Source of the DNA: Saitoella complicata NRRL Y-17804
Lineage: Eukaryota > Ascomycota > Saitoellomycetes > Saitoellales > Saitoellaceae
Length of the DNA: 64,000 nt
Direction of reading: 5' to 3'
Assembly (NCBI RefSeq): GCF_001661265.1
Contig: NW_017567013.1
Span: 124,001 to 188,000, forward strand
Shown here: one piece after another, positions 49,881-60,742 of the stretch
How positions within the stretch are numbered: position 1 is the first letter of the stretch
Layout of the letters: each line of letters starts with the position of its first letter
The notes under the pieces: model-generated
Databases searched by the model: none
Told to the model about the DNA's origin: nothing
What the model saw: only the letters and a program-made list of their open reading frames with translations
Made by a program: the position numbers and the translations under genes

Positions 49881-50259
49881 ACCAGAAAGGAAAAAGTGTG
49901 TGCTTGGATTGAGGAGATGGTGGATTGTATACTCGTGTGTTGATTGGAGCATTGGATAGTGGATAGCTCTGGGAGCTGGCGCAGGTTGAGTCATTGCTTG
50001 CGCAGGGATAGCTATAGGTTGCTTTCGTCGTTTTGCCCGTATTTCTTGTCTGTTCGTCCGTTCTTTCGTTAATCCCGTCTCGTTTCTTATTGAAGACGAT
50101 TGCAATTACAGCGTTATCCCAGGCTCTTGCCACTTCTGTGACTCTAAATCTCCGTACGCGGTGCTGCGAGTTTCAGGGCAGCGCATGTCTGGAAATGTCG
50201 AGGCCGACTCTAAATTTAGACGTGCGACTCCCATAACCTCCAAGATCAATACCCCCACA
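49881..50259. promoter_or_regulatory. CK2/HOM2 intergenic region
   Basis: These 379 bp separate tandem genes. The start of HOM2 is placed at 50260 rather than at the upstream in-frame ATG at 50185, since [16 protein letters not shown] matches the family N-terminus. No TATA box, repeat or RNA was identified. Confidence 0.45.
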
Positions 50260-51342
50260 ATGGCCGCCCAGAAGGAATATAAGGTCGGTATCCTCGGTGC
50301 CACCGGCACTGTCGGCCAGCGCTTCATCGTCCTGCTCCAAAATCACCCATACATGAAGATTCACACCCTCGGCGCCTCCTCTCGATCCGCCGGCAAGACC
50401 TACAAGGAAGCTACCCGATGGACCCAAGCTATCCAGATGCCCGCTTTCGTGAAGGAGATGCAGATCTACGAGTGCAAGTCCGAGCACTTCAAGGAATGCG
50501 ATGTCGTCTTTTCCGGGCTGGACCACGACGTTGCGGGACCTATTGAGATTGATATGTTGAAGGCCAACATCCCCGTTTTCTCCAACGCGAAGAACTACCG
50601 CCGTGATGAGACGTGTCCGTTGATCGTCCCCACCGTCAACACGAGCCATTTCGACCTCATCCCTCACCAGCGCTCTTTGCACGGTTTGGACAAGGGTTTC
50701 CTCGTCACCAACGCCAACTGCTCTACCACCGGTATTGTGGTTCCCCTCAAAGCCCTTCAAGACGCATTCGGCGAGTTGGCACAGATCAACATCGTCACGA
50801 TGCAAGCTATCTCGGGCGCTGGATACCCCGGTGTCCCATCCCTCGATATCATCGATAACCTCGTTCCCTTCATCGGTGGTGAGGAAGACAAGATCGAGTG
50901 GGAAACGAACAAAATCTTAGGTGGCCTGTCAGCAGACAACAAGTCCTTTGACTACTTGAAGAACACGAAGGTTGCGGCACAGTGTAACCGTGTCGCTGTC
51001 ATCGATGGACACACCGAGTGCGTACAGGTCACTTTCGCCCAGCGCCCCGCACCATCCGTCGAGGAAGTCAAGAGGGTCCTCCGGGAATACACTTGCGAAG
51101 CACAATCCCTCAACTGCCCCTCTGCACCCAAACACGCTATCCATGTCTTCGAGGAGAATGACCGTCCCCAGCCGAGGTTGGACAGGGATGTCGATGGTGG
51201 GTATGCTGTTGCGGTTGGAAGAGTTAGGGAGGATAAGGTGTTTGATATCAAGTTTGTTGCGTTGAGTCATAATACCGTCATTGGTGCTGCTGGGTCTGGG
51301 ATTTTGAATGCGGAGGTCGCTATTGCGAAGGGGTTATTCTAA
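50260..51342 (+). CDS. HOM2: Aspartate-semialdehyde dehydrogenase
   Basis: This is a single exon of 360 residues. The NADP site [13 protein letters not shown] opens the protein. [30 protein letters not shown], and NANCSTTG with catalytic C154 follow. [11 protein letters not shown] and the C-terminal dimer segment with GHTECV (substrate-binding H) complete it. The short fungal/archaeal type is indicated by these blocks and by length (yeast Hom2 has 365). The enzyme reduces aspartyl-4-phosphate to the semialdehyde in the synthesis of threonine, methionine and isoleucine. It is cytosolic and the protein has no targeting sequence. Confidence 0.95.
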   Translation: MAAQKEYKVGILGATGTVGQRFIVLLQNHPYMKIHTLGASSRSAGKTYKEATRWTQAIQMPAFVKEMQIYECKSEHFKECDVVFSGLDHDVAGPIEIDMLKANIPVFSNAKNYRRDETCPLIVPTVNTSHFDLIPHQRSLHGLDKGFLVTNANCSTTGIVVPLKALQDAFGELAQINIVTMQAISGAGYPGVPSLDIIDNLVPFIGGEEDKIEWETNKILGGLSADNKSFDYLKNTKVAAQCNRVAVIDGHTECVQVTFAQRPAPSVEEVKRVLREYTCEAQSLNCPSAPKHAIHVFEENDRPQPRLDRDVDGGYAVAVGRVREDKVFDIKFVALSHNTVIGAAGSGILNAEVAIAKGLF

Positions 51343-51485
51343 GTTGAAGTTTAAAAATGGGTGGAGTTGGGATTGTCATGGGAGAGGGAGCATATGATAG
51401 AGCATCTGGTGGAAAGAAGATTGGAGTGGAATATCCGTGTAATCAATGTTCCAATGTTTTAGATATCATGCACCGCCCCCATCCT

Positions 51486-51932
51486 CTATTGCTGGCCAGC
51501 TTCTGGTGCTGGCGTCGGTGGAGGTGCACCAAATGACACACCCGCCGTCTTCTCTGTGCAATTGTAAAGCTGTATGAACCAGTTAGCGAAACGGATGCAT
51601 ATGAAGGGTTCTTCTGTTCCGTACATCTCTCAGTGGTGCCAAGCAAGGCTTAGGATCCTGTGGATTCGCCTGCAAGCAATCGTCATACAACTTGATCGCA
51701 TCCGCACACGCCTCCTTCACCTTCCGCAGAACAGCAACGCTGGTCCAATCGTCAGCATCGTTTCTCCATCCTCTTTCACATCAACGTACTTGTCCTCAGA
51801 ACACTTCGTCAAAGCCTGTCTCTGTCTCCAACACGCAGCATCCCAGTCATTGGGGTGAGAGGTAACGCAAGCCTGAAGCGCGAAGAGCTCGTTTGCGCAC
51901 TTTTCGGCGACTTCTTGGAGGGTGTTTTCCAT
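51486..51932 (-). CDS. MIX14: Quadruple CX9C intermembrane-space protein (CHCHD5/Mix14)
   Basis: Three exons, 51932-51790, 51739-51625 and 51569-51486, join to 113 residues. Four CX9C pairs are seen: CANELFALQAC, CWRQRQALTKC, CADAIKLYDDC and CLAPLRDLYNC. The order, spacing and a start MENTLQEVAEKCANEL match human CHCHD5 and yeast Mix14. Such proteins are oxidised by Mia40/Erv1 in the mitochondrial intermembrane space and adopt a double CHCH fold. The C-terminal tail is proline-rich (GAPPPTPAPEAGQQ). The last pair is completed only at the second splice junction (GAT joined to CTTTAC). No presequence is present, as usual for Mia40 substrates. Confidence 0.88.
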
Positions 51933-52081
51933 TATGAATCGAGCGGATCAATGGGGTTTGGGGTTGAGAGGTCGAGGAGGAGGTCGTAATTATCGGAATT
52001 TCTGGACGGGATGCACCCCGGGATTTGGCCTGCGTTGAGGTTGCTTGAAGTACGACGTCGATAACAACAACATTCTCATCG

Positions 52082-52328
52082 ATGTTGCCGAGAACACCTA
52101 CTGCCATCAAGCTTGCTCAGGAAGATGTGAGGATCTGAATCATATTACGTTTCACGCGATGCTAATGGATTCTTACAGATCTTCGAGTACGACGATAACC
52201 TCGCACGAAAACGTGCGGAGGAAGCTGCTAAGCGAGCACTGCCTGGAGATGTCTCGAGCTCTTTGACGGAGGACCAGATTAGGAGGCAGATGAGTGCGCA
52301 GGAGAGAATCACTGGTGCGAGTAGATAG
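52082..52328 (+). CDS. CDC26: Anaphase-promoting complex subunit Cdc26
   Basis: Two exons, 52082-52126 and 52179-52328 (intron with GTGAGG, GCTAAT and TACAG), give 64 residues. The protein begins MLPRTPTAIKLAQEDI, parallel to human CDC26 MLRRKPTRLELKLDDIEEF, and then enters a helix (FEYDDNLARKRAEEAAKRA). The N-terminal segment of Cdc26 threads into the TPR superhelix of Cdc16/Apc6 and stabilises it, and the following helix packs outside. Fission yeast Hcn1 is of the same family. The gene is short, so length alone is weak; the N-terminal match and clean intron carry the call. It is divergent from the CHCHD5 gene across 149 bp. Confidence 0.8.
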
Positions 52329-52642
52329 GAGCCGTTGTCCATTGGCCTTACACCGAGAGCGGCTGAACAAACTCATATACCCAAGATATCGGATAGTGAT
52401 CAATTGTAACCAACCATGCCGATACACACCGTGGACTAGGTATTGGTATCTTATTCTTCTTCCATAACCAATTCATCAGCTGTCCATGCTAGTTGTGTTG
52501 CCGTGTAATGCGTTCTCCCAGTAGAATAACGAAAAAACACGAGATAACAAAGATAACCCAATGCCCAACACCGGTATGCTAAAACGCTTTCCATATCATC
52601 GCATCCAAAAACTTATTCCACTCGTCCTCCTCTTCGCCAGTT
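52329..52642. other. Convergent 3' region CDC26/TAF2
   Basis: These 314 bp lie between facing stop codons of CDC26 and TAF2. AT-rich text near 52500-52560 is consistent with 3' UTRs. Nothing else was seen. Confidence 0.45.
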
Positions 52643-55600
52643 TTAAGCACCGCCTCCTCCTCCCCCGCCCAGCTTGATCTTCAACGTGGGTAACTTCAAC
52701 TTGATGGTGGGTGCCAGCACGGGTGTCGCAGGACTTTCTTCTTTCTTGATTTCCTGTTTCTTCGGTGGTCTCGGCCACGGTAACTCCTTCCTGAACACGA
52801 TCTTACCCTTGCCAAGATATGTAGCACGCAGCCTTGGCTTCGGTAGCTTGAGCTTAACAAGGTACGAATCTTTCGTCGTAAACAGCAATTGACACAAATC
52901 AAGCAAATCCCTGCGACTCAACAAATCGAGTTCCGTCGAATTTGCCGCATCCCAAAGTAACTTCTTCAGTAAATCAGACTCCGCAATTTCCCTCTGCAAC
53001 GCGTCAATGGCACCACCCGGGTTCGCCCTCGCAAGTGCTTGACGACGCTCCTCAGCGGCGATATCACCACTTTCCTCCTCAATGATCATATCATCCAACC
53101 CACCGCCCTCGCCAGCCGATTGAGGCCTTCCGCCGATAGCTACGTCACCGAACCCTCTTAGTATGGTTTTCACGAGATGTCGCCGAACGACGGGCGATGG
53201 ATCAGACGTGAGTGCGAAGAAGACATATTTCGCCAGAGAAGCTTGACGCAAAGCACCGAGATCGATAAGCGCCTCGAACGCTTTCATCCTTAAAGGATCG
53301 AAGTTCTCTTCTTGAGTATATGCCAGGTACTCTTTGAAGTTCGGCTTGATTAGCCGTTTCTTGGTGAGTGTCTCCTTGACCTCGATTGCCTTTCTTGAGA
53401 TGATGTTCTGGTACGAGGGAAGCCACTGGTCCATCCTCTGACACCTCTCAATTTCTTTCACGACAACCTCCGAAAACCCGGCGTCGTTGTTCTCATTATC
53501 CCCGAAATCGAAGGTGAACTGAGATATAGCCGCCTCTGACGAGACAAGCGTTGCCGCGAGTGCTCCCATAATCTTTGCCAGATAGAACGCGTCTGAGTAG
53601 TCATTTCCCGAGTTATCGTTATACTTCAACAGATCCAACAGAAACTGCTTAACGCCAGCAGGCGCCTTCTGCTGATTATCCCGAATCCTCGAGATGGCTT
53701 CCACGATTGCACACATAACATGGTAGCGCGTAAAGTCCTCAAAGTCATTGGGCAGAGGTATCGTGGAGTTCTCATAACAGAACAAATCGCGGAACGCTTT
53801 GTTCAGGTGAAAGTGCCCGATCCACTCAAGCTCCTCTGTCGCTGATTTGGCTAGGGCATAGGCGGCCTCAAGGCGGACGCCGTAGTAATATCGCGTATCC
53901 ATCAACGTTCGGATCATTGTCGTCGAGATGATGGGATTTTCCTTATTTACGGCAAGAGCGTGAACAGCTTCATACTGCGCGATAACGTCTCTATCCTGCT
54001 GAAGTTGTGAGATCCACATGTGCTCAGGCTGATTGACGCTACTTCGGCAGATCCATTCGAAATCCGCATCGATGCGGATCCACTCGAAGGCTTCGGCAGA
54101 CATTCGGTCTTCCTCGTCCTTTGTCCAGTCGGTGAGCTTCCAGAGGAATGCATCCTCCTCGGTCTGCAAGACGTCGCCCAAGCATTGTAGGACGATTTCT
54201 TGCTCTGCAGCGGGTGTGTCTGATGTACCATCCGAGTTTGCTGCTACCACGAGACCGGGTTTCATGGCTTGCCGGCGTTTTCGCTTCAGACGCTTATACT
54301 TTGCGTTATATTGAATGTCCACCTTCGTTAGCGCGTCTTTAATCTCAACGACGTGATCGTATGGTGTCCCATCAGCCTCGTGAATCCGGATCGTCATGGG
54401 ACCGGTGAAGACTGGATTGACCTCGGGGGGCTCCTCATAACGATTATACTTCAAGGCTTCTTGCACGAAGTTCTCCGCATCCAGTGGTCGAGGCAGGATA
54501 GCCGTAGTTTGATCCTGCTTGATCGTCATTTCAATTACCATCTTCTTTCGGTTAAACCTCTGCGTGATCTTGAAGACGGGGTATCCTGTACCATAAATCC
54601 ACTGATCCGTGAAAACGTCGAGCTTTGTGTGACTGATCTTTTCACACGTACGGATGAAGTACGCTGTGCTCAAGCATCCGTTGACCAGATCACCCGTCAT
54701 TGCCTGCAAGAACAACTTCGGAATAGCCCTCGACAACCCCAATGATCCACCCGACTTCGTGAGACGACGTTCCAAAATATGCAGCACAACTGGCGCTTTA
54801 AGAGCAATGAAGTTCAATGCCTCGTAATCGAACGGTGCCATAATCCCGTGATACATCAGACTCGGTCTTCCCACATCTTGCCTGCAAACCTCTTCCGCTT
54901 CCTTCTTGAGCCTGAACCGATATTCATTGTTTCCCATAAGCTTTCGCATAAACAAACCCGTGATATAGTATCCCAATCCAATGACGATCCACATATCCTC
55001 CCAACCTTTCGCAACGATATTCACACCAACCCATTGTGAAGCCAGAGTGTACGTAAGTGCATTGGTCACCTCGTACATACGATCAATGACATCCGCTGGA
55101 AAAAGCATGTTGTTGCTACAAATTGCCAGAGAAGCTGATGCTAATGCTTGTACCGGCGCCTCATCGACGAAACACAGCTTGAAGTTCGTGAATGGGTATG
55201 AACCGTACTCCCTGACGAAGAAATCGATTGCCTTATACATGAACGCGCATGTATTCCGCATGTCAGATTCCCTCAAGGGTAAGCAATACCCGAGGACCTC
55301 CACAGCACTCATTCCCATCGCATCATCCTCCTCGCTGTCTCGGAACTCTGTGAGACTTACCCGGGTAAAGGGACCTATGGCAAACGCGATATGTTGCGCT
55401 GCAACAGGTGATGCCAAAGCGAATGACAGAATCTTCCTTGAGCGGTCTGTAGGATGTGAACGCTCATCGGTCTGATCGCCGGAGCAGATTACAGTGATAT
55501 CAATGTCTTCTCCCGCGTCATTCAGAGGTGCTGCCGTTTCTGCAGTATCAGGTCGATCTGCATCAGTCATAGCGGTATCGATTGAATCCATGGTTGCATT

Positions 55601-56422
55601 GGTAGTTGACGGTCGAGCGTTGAGGTGCCGCAAAGTCTTCGGCACGGTAAATTCGAACTCCCACGTACACCGATCCCATAATCCATCCATACAAGGTATC
55701 CATGATGACGTAGCTCCCGGTATTGGCGTATTGGTGGTGAAACAGTGAGGATATCGCTTGTCATCGGGTTCGCACCCCACGAAGTACAAGCCCATGTTTG
55801 TATCCTCCAGAGTGAAATCTATTCGAACAGTGATAGACGCGTAATTGATACCGAACGGATTGGCAGTCGGCAATGCTGCTGGTGTTCCGGGAATTGGCGA
55901 ATCTGATCTGCCGTTTGCCATAGGTTGGGACGTGACGAACGCCAATGGCTCCTTCTGAGGTTCCACCCGGACCCCCTTCGGAAACGATATTGCCAATTCT
56001 CCTCCCACATCTGCCGCATGTAGAACTCCGTCGAGCTTCGTGCGTAACAAGTGGTGCTGGTGAACGTCGGATCCTTCCGGGAGTTTGAGTTTGGTGAGGT
56101 CATGCTTGAGGGAGAAAGGCGCTTCTTTGCCATTAACGGTGACAGCCGATACTTCTGCAAGAACATTGAGTAATTCATTCAGAGAGAGCATTACCCCAGA
56201 TCACATACTTATCTGTCGGCAATTGAGTCGTAACGCCTTCAATGCTGGGTCCGTCGGGACAATTGTGATCTCCGTCCATCCCTGTACACGCCGTTAGGCG
56301 CAATCTATGAACTTGCCTTCGACGCCGCGTACCTTGAGTGCCTTATTTGCAAGATCGACGTCGAGGTTGACTCGTTGGTGACCTGGCGTGTACCCGCGTA
56401 AAGGGTCGTCGGGAACTGGCAT
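52643..56422 (-). CDS. TAF2: TFIID subunit TAF2
   Basis: Three exons, 56422-56333, 56281-56209 and 56154-52643, give 1224 residues. The first ATG in the long exon (near 56191) is not the start. Splicing adds MPVPDDPLRGYTPGHQRVNL, then GWTEITIVPTDPALKALR, LNCRQI and KVSAVTVNG, the conserved beginning of TAF2. The long exon has the aminopeptidase-like fold without a working HEXXH, as in all TAF2: FGINYASITVRIDFTLED, SSWIPCMDGLWDRCTWEFEF and FVDEAPVQALASASLAICS. Helical repeats follow (VHALAVNKENPII, RYYYGVRLEAAYALAKSA, HVMCAIVEAISRIRD). The C-terminus is a lysine/glutamate region ending in a glycine run. TAF2 helps TFIID bind core-promoter initiator DNA with TAF1. Introns are 51 and 54 bp. Confidence 0.92.
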
Positions 56423-56804
56423 CGCCTCAAAGGCTTCAGAAGGTCGTGCGCATTACCCGGTCGAGAATGAGGGTATAGGAAGGCAGCGACGAAAACTACT
56501 CGTGAACGGCTGGACGCGGGTTTGCGATGGTGTTTTCCTAATTGCGACGACGTATACCTGCCGCCGACGCGCATGCCCAAGCATCCCAGTACAGAAAGGG
56601 AGGGTCCCGGAAGTGACCGTCGCATAGTGGGACTCCAAGTTAAACGTCTTGCTTTTGCTATTTGGGTAGGTTTACTGACTCTTATGTTTCAATATGCAGA
56701 ACATCATGTGCCCACGTACAGTATCGTGGCTATCGATAAGTTTATCTGCGGCGAACAGAAAAGTCCTACGACAGAACCCAGCTCCACTCCCATAATCACC
56801 CAAG
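56423..56804. promoter_or_regulatory. Divergent promoter TAF2/TMA16
   Basis: These 382 bp lie between outward start codons. ORFs here look like chance frames. The sequence just upstream of the TMA16 ATG is AC-rich. No element could be named. Confidence 0.45.
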
Positions 56805-57368
56805 ATGCCGAAGAAGAGGTCTATGAAGGATATTGGAAAGCAGGATGAGATCCATCCTTCTTCACGAAGATTTACTCAGCTCAACCGCGTTGTGTTGCGA
56901 GACGACAAGTTGGCGAGGATGAACCACCTGCGGCATAAAAGCAAGAACAACCAGGGTATGTGGCATCCTTTCACCGAACGTTTGATGTGTATGCTGATGG
57001 CTTATGTAGTGAGTCGAGCAATTGTCTTCAAGCTGGCCTTGGAAGAAGCAAAAGTCACCACCTTCACCGAAGCCCAAATCCACGAAGTCATCCAACAATA
57101 CATTGCCCGCAAAGACGTCGAGCTAGCAGAGGAAAAAGCAAAGCGAAGACCAGGACGTCCACCAACAGCCAAGCAGCAGCAATTAACAATGTCAATAGAG
57201 CAGGAGAAGAAAGAGTACGAGACCGGGTTTTATTGTCCTGATTTGAGGGATGCGGAGAGTTGTGAGCAAATTATATTGTGGAGTGGGGATTTCAATGCGT
57301 TGCCGAGGATTAAGTTTACGAGGTTTTCGAAGCCAAAGGAGGAGACGGTTGAGGTTATGCAGGAGTAG
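56805..57368 (+). CDS. TMA16: Translation machinery-associated protein Tma16
   Basis: Exons 56805-56955 and 57010-57368 give 169 residues. The 54-bp intron (GTATGTGG, ATGTAG acceptor) is a multiple of three and has no stop, so unspliced reading would insert 18 residues (MWHPFTERLM...). The protein starts with MPKKRSMKDIGKQDEIHPSSR and RDDKLARMNHLRHKSKNNQ. ALEEAKVTTFTEAQIHEVIQ, RKDVELAEEKAKRRPGRPPT and YETGFYCPDLRDAESC complete the Tma16 pattern. Tma16 binds the early 60S pre-ribosome. Basic N-terminal residues suit a nucleolar role. The gene converges with the unknown gene at 57406, 37 bp away. Confidence 0.88.
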   Translation: MPKKRSMKDIGKQDEIHPSSRRFTQLNRVVLRDDKLARMNHLRHKSKNNQGMWHPFTERLMCMLMAYVVSRAIVFKLALEEAKVTTFTEAQIHEVIQQYIARKDVELAEEKAKRRPGRPPTAKQQQLTMSIEQEKKEYETGFYCPDLRDAESCEQIILWSGDFNALPRIKFTRFSKPKEETVEVMQE

Positions 57369-57405
57369 AAGCAGAGAATATTGGAGTTCTTGGGGGTATT
57401 CTGCA

Positions 57406-57972
57406 TTATTTTTGGTATCTAGGGGTCAAAATTACGTCGGTCGTCTCGCCCTCTTGCTCCTCAGCTGGCACTGCCTTGCCTTCCTTCACCAAGAACAATT
57501 CCCTTGCCCTCCCGACCTTATCCGCAAAGATGAGTGTGGCCTCAAACACACTCGCTTCCTCCCCCTCCGCTCCCACAGCCCTCAGATGCTCCACAACATC
57601 AACCATACCTCTCGTCTTCTGTCCCCCATCCCTTCCACCCTCCACAATGATCTCTCCCTTTGCGATGACGTGAGTTTTCGGGCATGATTTTGATTCTGGC
57701 TTCGGAAGTTCTGGCATAGGGAAAATGTATCTGACGTAAGGATATACTGGATGTGACTTCAATGCTTCCAGGTCAAGTGTTCGTGTAGTCTTCGACGGGC
57801 CTGATGCTGAAGTGAAGCCGATACCACGGACAGTGCGAGTCACTGTTCGTTCTGGTTTAGCGAAGGTGAGTTCAGAGGAGATCGCAACGACGGGGGAGCC
57901 AAGATAAGGTTTCATCTGGTCCGCGATAGAAGCGATCAGAGTGCTCATGGCACATTCTGTGGCCGTGGTCAT
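57406..57972 (-). CDS. Unrecognised conserved-looking protein, 188 residues
   Basis: This open frame of 188 residues runs from the ATG at 57972; the ATGs at 57996 and near 57946 are alternatives. The sequence is globular in composition: MSTLIASIADQMKPYL, then SPVVAISSELTFAKPERTV, a central VRYIFPMPELPKP, KTHVIAKGEIIVEGG, and a C-terminal HLRAVGAEGEEASVFEATLI. It has no signal peptide, membrane helix or motif I recognise. The regular mix of beta-prone and helical segments suggests a folded domain. It lies tail to tail with TMA16 and head to tail behind the 113-residue gene, which ends at 58004 and leaves only about 30 bp to this start. Confidence 0.6.
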   Translation of the reverse strand: MTTATECAMSTLIASIADQMKPYLGSPVVAISSELTFAKPERTVTRTVRGIGFTSASGPSKTTRTLDLEALKSHPVYPYVRYIFPMPELPKPESKSCPKTHVIAKGEIIVEGGRDGGQKTRGMVDVVEHLRAVGAEGEEASVFEATLIFADKVGRARELFLVKEGKAVPAEEQEGETTDVILTPRYQK

Positions 57973-58003
57973 TAGCAATGTACAATGACAACACATGGCG
58001 ACA

Positions 58004-58345
58004 CTAGACACCTTCCAACTCGTCCTTCTTCTTCTTCAATACCTCTTTCAATTCATAAGGCAGTTCCTCGGGTGTCTCCACCCACAACGGGAGAAACACC
58101 TCCTCACCCTTCCCATATACCTTCCACCCACTTCCCAGTGTAATTCCCAGCGCGATAGCGGCCAAAACTCTGGGCCACCGTCGTGGTTGTGCGTTTCCAG
58201 ATACCTCGACGCCTTTTATCTTCGCGAAGGGAGAGGACGATGAATCAACAGGCGATCCCGAAGTAGCATACCCGCAGGCTCCACGCTTGTAGACCTGAAA
58301 GACCGCACTACGCAATGGGAGGGCTGACAGAAGTCTTGGTGGCAT
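58004..58345 (-). CDS. Small mitochondrial-type membrane protein, unrecognised
   Basis: The ORF encodes 113 residues from the ATG at 58345. The first ~28 residues (MPPRLLSALPLRSAVFQVYKRG) resemble a mitochondrial presequence: basic, hydroxylated, no acids. A single hydrophobic helix lies at ~58-75 (VLAAIALGITLGSGWKVYG). The C-terminal part is charged with PEELPYELKEVLKKKKDELE. This plan (presequence, one helix, helical tail) is seen in inner-membrane assembly factors, but I cannot assign a family. It is divergent from VPS3844 over 199 bp. Confidence 0.6.
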   Translation of the reverse strand: MPPRLLSALPLRSAVFQVYKRGACGYATSGSPVDSSSSPFAKIKGVEVSGNAQPRRWPRVLAAIALGITLGSGWKVYGKGEEVFLPLWVETPEELPYELKEVLKKKKDELEGV

Positions 58346-58544
58346 TGTCGTTGTCCAAAGTCTCGATATCTAATTTTAGAATTCGTCCGGTAATGTTGAA
58401 TAACTTAATTTTACTTAACGTCGGCCGCCGACTGCACTTAAGGATTAACTCAAACGCGCCCATGCATCATCGTATGCTGGCGCCGTAGCAACGCCGGCAC
58501 CACACCTCACAGAGCTCATCAGCTCACTCCCCGATCACCCAACC

Positions 58545-59829
58545 ATGAAATCACCATTGAGCCTGTTATACCTTGCCATAGCCTCTGCCTCCGCAGTAGC
58601 TGCAAAGTCAGCACATGTCTACAACTTTCCCTTCTCCTCGCGTTCCCAGCATGCGCCATCCCTGACGGCACCGGAAGCACGAGCGGTGTTGTCCCATGAG
58701 CTCCAGGTTTCGCAGTTTCATAAGGGGCTGGAGATGCAGATTGATGCGTTGGCGTTTGTGAGTGGTGAGGAGGGGTTGTGGCAGGAGAAGAAGGGTGGGG
58801 TGGTTGTTACTATCGCTGGAGTTAGGGATCACAAAGGTGAGATGAGCAAATCAGGTCCATATTGTGCATTGGCTGACTTGCTTTCTGACAGCTATTTTCC
58901 CTGATACTCACCCAACTTACAACATTGCCGATTCACCGACCCACGAAGCATTCGGGGATTTGATGACCCGGTTTATCTCGCAATCCGCCTCCTCTCGTGC
59001 CGAGTCTGCGGAGAGGATTTACGTCAACACCGACGGTTCCTCAATCTTCGTCATCCCATCCGGCTCCTCCATCGCTTCCCACATCAAAGCAACTGCAGAC
59101 CTCACCACCTTCGCCTCCAAATTCGGCAAGAAAGCTGCGAAGCACTTCGACATCTCCAAGAAAGAGCACAGGATGTTCATCTCGGAGATGTTAGCCCTCG
59201 AGTCCTATATTGCTGCTTCTCCGCTTCTGGAGGCTGATGCCAGAACGTTCGTGCAGTTAAATTCTTTGGAGGGGTTGTTGTTCCGTCACTCCTCCGACAA
59301 ACACCACAAAATCTACAAAGAGGCAACTCACATCCTCGCTTCCCTCGTTTCTCAGCTCACCTCCACCTCCACCCGCTCTACCATCCTCCTCCTTCCTCCC
59401 GCCCCCACGCAATCAAGCTCCTTCCTCACCCGCCGCGCCGAATCCGCTTTCGCATTCGGTGAGGGCCACGTCGCTTCCTCCCTCGACTTCCCCACATTCC
59501 AGTCCATCATCTCCTTCCCCACCAGACTCACCTGCGAAAACGCTACAAACTCCTGTTCCTCTCATGGATCTTGCCAACCCTACCGTGGCCGCGCCGACGA
59601 CTGGCGCTGTGCTTGCGGCGTGACCAAATCCAATAACGGATTGAAGACGACGAAGTGGGCGGGCGAGTGGTGTGAGAAGAAGGATATCGTGTTGCCGTTT
59701 TGGATCTTTTTCTTTTTTGGGTTAGGTATGGTGATTACCGTGGGGTGGGCTGTCGGGTTGTTGATTAGCGTTGGGAATGAGGATTTGGGTGGGGCTTTGA
59801 TGAGCTCTGCCAGGGTTAAGAAGGATTAG
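58545..59829 (+). CDS. Vps3844-family vacuolar sorting membrane protein
   Basis: Exons 58545-58836 and 58892-59829 join in phase to 409 residues. A signal peptide opens (MKSPLSLLYLAIASASAVAA). The luminal region has PTHEAFGDLMTRFISQ. The C-terminal signature is EGF-like: CENATNSCSSHGSCQPY and WRCACGV, then WAGEWCEKKDIVLPFWIFFF, followed by a transmembrane helix (WIFFFFGLGMVITVGWAVGLL). This is the DUF3844/Vps3844 C-terminal domain found in ascomycetes. The family has been linked to vacuolar protein sorting, but its role is poorly known. The splice uses CTGAC...ACAG. Its promoter is shared with the 113-residue gene. Confidence 0.83.
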
Positions 59830-60742
59830 GGACGTTTTTTTTCGATTGTTCATTTACGGTTTCTAAAATGCTACGTTTCTTTCCACGTTGCTCCTCGCTC
59901 GCTTTCACTCCCATATTGTTGTGCATACATCCGTTCCAAGGTGCTAAAATCCAAAGTCACAACGCCCTTCAAAGAGGCTAGATCTGAACGATCACCATCT
60001 TGACCTTGTATTCGCCGTTGGACGATGGAAGCGTCTTCAAAGAAACTCGATGTCGTAATCACGGTGGGATGTTGCGACAGATGAAGGGCTAGGGGAATTA
60101 ATATCCGGGGAGCTTAGTTCGGCGGCCCCTTCAACACCCCCACGACCATCAACATTCCTCCTCAACTCTTCGTGGACGAGGATCTCAGAAAGGAATACCC
60201 TCCATGAAATGCTGACCAATTTCCCGACCAATGAAAACGCATGGCACCCCGTATTCCATAGTCGAGGTTACGATCGGGTCTAAGCAGCAGATACGATTCG
60301 CGCCGCATAAGTGACAGCCCCAAAGAACGCCGCGCGCCGGGCCCGGGAAGAGAAGTCGTTGGGGACGATAAGTTTCTGCCATGGCCGTTCCTTCGTACTC
60401 GTGCTGTGCCTACCCGTTTTTCGTAGCATTCATTTCGCAGTTATTGTAGCGGAACAACGATTCTCCTTGTATCCAGGGTCCCTCATTGGCTAGCAGGACG
60501 GTTGACTCGTTTTACGTTAGGCTTTCCCCGCCCTGCAGTGTACGGACCGGCCGGCAATCGGAACCTCGCGTCAGCTGCAACTGCGCCTGAGAAATCTGCA
60601 ACAACCAACCACCTGCCAGAATCAACAACAACCATTTCAGCAGTTGAATGTACAGGGGTGATTCGATCCCTGCATATATCTAGCAATCCTGGCATATCCA
60701 GATAATGCCATCTCCTTTGTGCAGCCGCAGACCACCACGACC
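59830..60742. promoter_or_regulatory. Promoter region of the Zn2Cys6 factor
   Basis: This 913-bp stretch has no supported gene. It is likely the 3' UTR of VPS3844 followed by a long promoter and leader of the regulator. CGG-rich text occurs near 60549 (GACCGGCCGGCAATCGG), a plausible target for Zn2Cys6 factors and possibly autoregulation. A CAACAACCAACCACC-type leader precedes the ATG. Confidence 0.4.
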
